Assembly (NCBI GenBank): GCA_009839535.1
Contig: VXPN01000341.1
Coordinates: 1 to 5,692, forward strand
Length of the DNA: 5,692 bases
Direction of reading: 5' to 3'
DNA from: Boseongicola sp. SB0662_bin_57
Lineage (GTDB): Bacteria; Pseudomonadota; Alphaproteobacteria; Rhodobacterales; Rhodobacteraceae
Numbering within the stretch: the first letter of the stretch is position 1; each line of letters starts with the position of its first letter. The translations under genes were made by a program, and so were the position numbers. Shown in pieces: positions 5,656-5,692 of this stretch. The notes beneath the pieces were generated by a model. That model saw only the letters and a list, made by a program, of their open reading frames with translations, had not been told where the DNA came from and searched no databases.

Positions 5656-5692
5656 TCAGCGCTCCAGGGTCAGGGTGCCGTCCGCGCGTCGG
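5656..5692 (-). CDS. C-terminal end of an unidentified upstream gene (partial)
   Basis: On the minus strand, one frame entering the window reads RRADGTLTLER and then a TGA at 5658-5656, a single base before the ABC ATPase ATG. The tight junction, and the ribosome site GGAG embedded in its last codons, are what is expected of a co-transcribed preceding gene. Eleven residues are too few to name a product. Of the other two frames, one also ends in a stop within the fragment and one stays open, so the assignment rests on the operon-like spacing. Confidence 0.5.
   Translation of the reverse strand, partial: RRADGTLTLER
5662..5665 (-). promoter_or_regulatory. Ribosome binding site of the ABC ATPase gene
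   Basis: The minus strand reads GGAG, 7 nt before the ATG at 5654. It is embedded in the last codons of the upstream reading frame, which supports coupled translation. Confidence 0.55.

Overview
The window is a GC-rich stretch of bacterial chromosome, and every gene I can support lies on the minus strand, so transcription runs from base 5692 toward base 1. An FNR-type regulator with an alphaproteobacterial-looking cysteine cluster, sitting directly upstream of a cbb3-oxidase ccoN gene, suggests an alphaproteobacterium, perhaps in or near Hyphomicrobiales or Rhodobacterales. This is inferred from protein style, since no rRNA or other marker is present.

Layout in transcription order: (1) the last codons of an unidentified upstream gene (about 5656-5692); (2) an MalK/UgpC-type ABC transporter ATPase (4584-5654), 1 nt after it; (3) a D-isomer-specific 2-hydroxyacid dehydrogenase (3526-4587) whose GTG start overlaps the ATPase stop by 4 nt. 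Together these look like the tail of a carbohydrate or organic-acid uptake and catabolism operon. (4) After about 125 nt comes a four-helix cytochrome b561-type membrane protein (2846-3400), then (5) a HAD-superfamily protein of the type annotated as haloacid dehalogenase type II (2066-2788, TTG start with a strong Shine-Dalgarno). (6) After a 221-nt gap comes a Crp/Fnr regulator (1122-1844) carrying both the Fe-S cysteines and the FNR-type DNA-recognition residues. (7) After a 351-nt intergenic region containing a clear FNR box comes the N-terminal 256 residues of CcoN (1-770), cut by the window edge just before the expected heme b3/CuB ligand region.

The low-oxygen logic is the best-supported story here. 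An oxygen-sensing FNR homologue is encoded next to the high-affinity cbb3 oxidase gene, and the intergenic region carries a near-perfect FNR/anaerobox palindrome. The cytochrome b561 gene could be a further respiratory component, but no FNR box is visible in front of it. I see no mobile element, CRISPR array, RNA gene or evidence of a novel system. This is mostly ordinary metabolic and respiratory gene content, with a few points of moderate interest listed in the findings.
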